The notes under the pieces were generated by a model that did not search any database, was not told the DNA's origin, and saw nothing but the letters and a program-made list of their open reading frames with translations. A program made the position numbers and the translations under genes. This document shows positions 24,266-26,887 of a stretch of DNA of 26,887 bases, one piece after another. Origin of the DNA: an uncultured Collinsella sp. (lineage in GTDB: Bacteria; Actinomycetota; Coriobacteriia; Coriobacteriales; Coriobacteriaceae); assembly GCA_902491765.1 (NCBI GenBank), contig CABUIY010000023.1, positions 1 through 26,887 of the forward strand, read 5' to 3'. Position 1 is the stretch's first letter, and every line of letters starts with the position of its first letter.

Positions 24266-24862
24266 ATGGACAAGGCCGAGTTGCGGAAGGCGGTGATTGC
24301 TCGGCGCGACGCTCTTGATTTGGATGTGCGGGCCGCGAAGTCTGCCGTTATCTGTGCGCGGCTTGTTGAGCTGTTGGATCGTCTGGATACCGCGGCGCCG
24401 CACACCGTTGCCGTCTATGCCGCGATGGGTTCCGAGGTCGACCCTGCCGTGTTTGCCGCTGCAGCCGCCGTGCGCGGCTGGCGCGTGGTCTATCCGTGCA
24501 TGCTCTCGGCAATTGATGCCGCAGCTTGTGGCCAGCGCATGTGCATGCGGGCAGTTGCTGTCGACGATGCGTCCGCAGCTCCGTTTGTCGACCACCCCAC
24601 GCGAGCCTTCGCGGCCATGGACATCGACAGCAGTCGCTTCCCTATCGTGCCTGCCGAAGCTCTCGACATGGTCGTCGTGCCACTCGTAGCCTTCGACCGC
24701 GCCGGCGCGCGCCTGGGCTACGGCGGCGGCTGCTATGACCGCTACCTGCCCATGCTCTCGCCCGCATGTCAAATCATCGGCATCGCCTTTGACGAGCAGC
24801 GCGTCGACCACGTTCCCACCGACGCCCACGACCTGCCGCTACCCTACATCATCAGCGCCTAA
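24266..24862 (+). CDS. 5-formyltetrahydrofolate cyclo-ligase
   Basis: ATP-dependent conversion of 5-formyl-THF to 5,10-methenyl-THF, a folate salvage step. The 198-residue protein has the basic N-terminus MDKAELRKAVIARRDAL, the YAAMGSEVD region, and the family signature PLVAFDRAGARLGYGGGCYDRYL, with Cys where Tyr is usual. The C-terminus IGIAFDEQRVDHVPTDAHDLPL is also typical. ATG at 24266 has GAGGAGG five bases upstream; the upstream TTG at 24239 is rejected because it lies inside the hairpin. It converges with metA, 23 bp apart, with no terminator between them. Confidence 0.92.
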   Translation: MDKAELRKAVIARRDALDLDVRAAKSAVICARLVELLDRLDTAAPHTVAVYAAMGSEVDPAVFAAAAAVRGWRVVYPCMLSAIDAAACGQRMCMRAVAVDDASAAPFVDHPTRAFAAMDIDSSRFPIVPAEALDMVVVPLVAFDRAGARLGYGGGCYDRYLPMLSPACQIIGIAFDEQRVDHVPTDAHDLPLPYIISA

Positions 24863-24885
24863 CGGCTGGCGCACCTCCCGACGAC

Positions 24886-25812
24886 CTAGTGCTCCTCGCC
24901 GGCGCGGGCCAGGTCGTAGGGCGTGGTCTGGTAGACGTAGTAGTTGAGCCAGTTGGTATAGAACAGCTGAGCCTGGCTGCGCCAGACGTTGCGCGGCTCG
25001 GCGGTGGGGTCGTCGCCCGGGAAGTAATGCGCCGGCACCTGAGGGTTGAGCCCGCGCTTCACGTCGCGCTCGTACTCCAGGCGCAGCGTGTCGGTATCGT
25101 ACTCGGGATGACCAAAGACAAAGAAGCGACGGCTGTCGGTCGACTTGACGATGTACAGGCCCACCTCGTCGGACACGGCCACGACCTCAAGCTGCGGCTC
25201 GGCCTCCACGTCCTCGCGGCGCACATCGGTGTTGCGCGAATGCACGGCATAGAAACGATCGTCAAAGCCGCGGACCAGCGGGCTTTGCGGCTTCACCAGA
25301 TAATGCTCGAACACGCCACTCGCCTTTGCCGGCAGGTCGTACTTCTGGATACCGTAATGATGGTACAGACCGGCCTGCGCGCCCCAACAAATGTGCAGCG
25401 TAGAGTGCACGTGCGTGGTGGACCAATCCATGATCTGGCAGAGCTCGGGCCAGTAGTCGACCTCCTCGAACGGCATCTGCTCCACCGGCGCGCCCGTGAT
25501 GATCAGACCGTCGTAGTGGATGTCGCGGATGTCGTCGAACGTGCGGTAGAACGTCTCCAGGTGGCCGGCGCTTACGTGCGTGGCCTCGTGCGTCTTGGTG
25601 CGCAGCAGGTCCACCTCCACCTGCAGCGGCGTGTTGGAGAGCTTGCGCATGATCTGTGTCTCGGTGGCGATTTTGGTGGGCATGAGGTTGAGGATGAGCA
25701 CGCGCAGCGGACGGATGTCCTGGTGCAGAGCGCGGTACTCGGTCATGACAAAGATGTTCTCGCTCTCGAGCTGCGCGGCGGCAGGGAGGGCGTCGGGGAT
25801 GCGAATGGGCAT
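24886..25812 (-). CDS. metA: Homoserine O-acetyltransferase (MetA family)
   Basis: Activates homoserine for methionine synthesis. The 308-residue protein has the MetA core: the MPTK motif, GAPVE (107-111), the nucleophile Cys142 in HICWGAQAG, and His235/Glu237 in FGHPEYD. Residue 111 is Glu; published comparison of MetA enzymes associates Glu here with acetyl-CoA use and Gly with succinyl-CoA, so I call it an acetyltransferase despite its MetA fold. The ATG has TAAGGAG six bases upstream. The gene is divergent from the dehydrogenase gene at 26022. The leader is too short and unstructured to hold a SAM riboswitch. Confidence 0.94.
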   Translation of the reverse strand: MPIRIPDALPAAAQLESENIFVMTEYRALHQDIRPLRVLILNLMPTKIATETQIMRKLSNTPLQVEVDLLRTKTHEATHVSAGHLETFYRTFDDIRDIHYDGLIITGAPVEQMPFEEVDYWPELCQIMDWSTTHVHSTLHICWGAQAGLYHHYGIQKYDLPAKASGVFEHYLVKPQSPLVRGFDDRFYAVHSRNTDVRREDVEAEPQLEVVAVSDEVGLYIVKSTDSRRFFVFGHPEYDTDTLRLEYERDVKRGLNPQVPAHYFPGDDPTAEPRNVWRSQAQLFYTNWLNYYVYQTTPYDLARAGEEH

Positions 25813-25910
25813 GGATGCTCCTTACGAGTCAGTTGCAGCTATGGTACAACGACCGGCCCCGTCTGCGCGAGTGCATCGCCCCGAGACGCCGCCTGTGGTC
25901 CAAAACAGCC

Positions 25911-25946
25911 AAAAGTAGAGATTAAGGCATGCCCAAAAATCTATGG
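25911..25946. repeat. Imperfect palindrome related to the 23909 terminator
   Basis: On the minus strand it reads ATAGATTTTTGGGCATGCC followed by an imperfect complement. The first half closely matches the stem and loop at 23911-23930. It sits between divergent promoters, so it cannot be serving as a terminator for either neighbour and is more likely a dispersed repeat. Confidence 0.5.
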
Positions 25947-25978
25947 CGCTTTAGCCTAGCAAAGTGACGACAGGAAGC

Positions 25979-25984
25979 TACAAT
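25979..25984 (+). promoter_or_regulatory. -10 box of the dehydrogenase gene
   Basis: TACAAT lies 37 bp upstream of the ATG at 26022, with a weak TAGCAA -35 (25957-25962) 16 bases before it. Confidence 0.45.
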
Positions 25985-26021
25985 GGTTCGACGCGAAAAA
26001 CTCGGCCGGAAGGATACTCAT

Positions 26022-26887
26022 ATGTACCAGACGCGTAAGATCGGTGTGGTCGGCCAGGGCCACGTAGGAGCACATGTCGCCAACAGCCTGCTCATGCAGG
26101 GCATTGCCGATGAGCTGTACCTGTGCGATATCAACGAGGCCAAGGTGACGTCCGAGGTCCAGGACCTGCGCGACTCCCTTTCATTTGTCCCGTACAACAC
26201 CAAGATCGTCAACTGCTACGACCACTACGAGGAGCTGGCCTGCTGCGACGTCATCGTCAACGCCGCCGGCAAGGTCGCGCTGGCCGCTGGCAACCGCGAC
26301 GGCGAGCTGTTCTTTACCACCGACGCCGCCCGCACCTTTGCCAAGCGCATCGTCGACGCCGGCTTTGACGGCATCTTCGTGAGCATCTCCAACCCCTGCG
26401 ACGTCGTGTGCACCGAGCTGTGGCACCTAACCGGCTACGATCCCAAGAAGATCATCGGCTCGGGCTGTGGTCTGGACTCCGCCCGCCTGCGCACCGAGAT
26501 CTCCAAGAAGGTCGGCGTGAGCCCCAAGTCCATCGACGCCTACATGATCGGCGAGCACGGCTTTAGCCAGCTTGCCGCCTTTAAGGCCGCAACCATCGCC
26601 GGCAAGAGCCTCAACGAGCTTCAGGCCGAGAACCCCGACAAGTACGCCTTCGACCACATGGAGGTCGAGGAGCTTGCGCGCAAGGGCGGCTATGTGACCT
26701 ACCAAGGCAAGCAGTGCACCGAGTACGCCGTCGCCAACTCCGCCGCGCGCGTCTGCGCCGCCGTGCTGCACAACGAGCACGCCGTGCTTTCGGCCTCTAC
26801 GCTTATGACCGGCCAGTATGGCGAGGAGGGCATCTTTACCTCCCTGCCGTGCGTGATCGGTGCCGAGGGCGTCGAGGAGGTCTACAC
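26022..26887 (+). CDS. L-lactate / L-2-hydroxyisocaproate dehydrogenase family protein (partial)
   Basis: NAD-dependent 2-hydroxyacid dehydrogenase of the LDH/MDH fold; 288 codons are present before the window ends in frame, so the C-terminus is missing. The Rossmann motif GQGHVG (11-16) is followed by Asp36, which selects NAD+ over NADP+. The substrate loop is NAAGKVALAAGNRDGELF, unlike the QKPGETR loop of classical LDH and more like L-2-hydroxyisocaproate dehydrogenases. The catalytic region has GLDSARLR and the active-site His in IGEHGFSQ. ATG at 26022 has GGAAGGA about seven bases upstream. The likely role is reduction of 2-oxo acids (pyruvate or branched-chain) to re-oxidise NADH. Exact substrate is uncertain. 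Confidence 0.88.
   Translation, partial: MYQTRKIGVVGQGHVGAHVANSLLMQGIADELYLCDINEAKVTSEVQDLRDSLSFVPYNTKIVNCYDHYEELACCDVIVNAAGKVALAAGNRDGELFFTTDAARTFAKRIVDAGFDGIFVSISNPCDVVCTELWHLTGYDPKKIIGSGCGLDSARLRTEISKKVGVSPKSIDAYMIGEHGFSQLAAFKAATIAGKSLNELQAENPDKYAFDHMEVEELARKGGYVTYQGKQCTEYAVANSAARVCAAVLHNEHAVLSASTLMTGQYGEEGIFTSLPCVIGAEGVEEVY

Noticed and set aside
25813..25925. SAM riboswitch upstream of metA
   Set aside because: No SAM-I type core or terminator is visible in the short leader.

Overview
The window reads as chromosomal DNA of a high-GC Gram-positive gut actinobacterium of the class Coriobacteriia, most likely Collinsella or a close relative. This rests on strongly GC-biased third codon positions, Coriobacteriia-type versions of several proteins (zinc-dependent phospholipase C-like protein, DUF4012 protein, M16C peptidase), a T-box leader on pheS, and many intergenic palindromes. 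The genus is inferred from general knowledge, not from a database match.

Left part (1-4980): an orphan protein with a nuclease-like C-terminus (plus strand) converges on a phospholipase C-like gene. Behind it on the minus strand is a three-gene ECF metal transporter operon (NikM/CbiM fused to an N-type domain, then EcfT/CbiQ, then the ATPase). A well-formed promoter lies upstream of the operon, with a perfect dyad just past the -10 box that matches the NikR-type operator pattern as I remember it, which points to nickel rather than cobalt.

Second part (4979-10810): pheS-pheT on the minus strand, behind a T-box leader with an intrinsic terminator. A 107-nt near-palindrome lies between the two genes and overlaps the pheS stop codon. 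A divergent M32 carboxypeptidase follows.

Third part (10811-16210): a REP-like palindrome and a perfect hairpin, then glmM behind a DUF4012 membrane protein gene (3-bp gap, cell-envelope theme), a DMT/EamA transporter, and a tRNA-Val(GAC) with promoter and terminator.

Fourth part (16211-20860): small accessory genes (a DUF5710 protein, a zinc-ribbon protein, a possible endonuclease-associated fragment, an unknown protein), then an AlbA_2/Schlafen-type ATPase-regulator. Its promoter is surrounded by repeated GAGAGATA motifs, and next to these lies a nested set of 21-nt inverted and direct repeats. I consider this regulator plus its repeat-rich control region the most interesting unit.

Right part (20857-26887): a large M16C metallopeptidase, a 364-bp gap holding a terminator and a symmetric four-copy palindromic element, 5-formyltetrahydrofolate cyclo-ligase, a MetA-type homoserine acyltransferase with the acetyl-CoA signature residue, and a lactate/2-hydroxyisocaproate dehydrogenase gene cut by the window end. 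No phage genes, integrase, transposase gene, CRISPR array or rRNA was seen.
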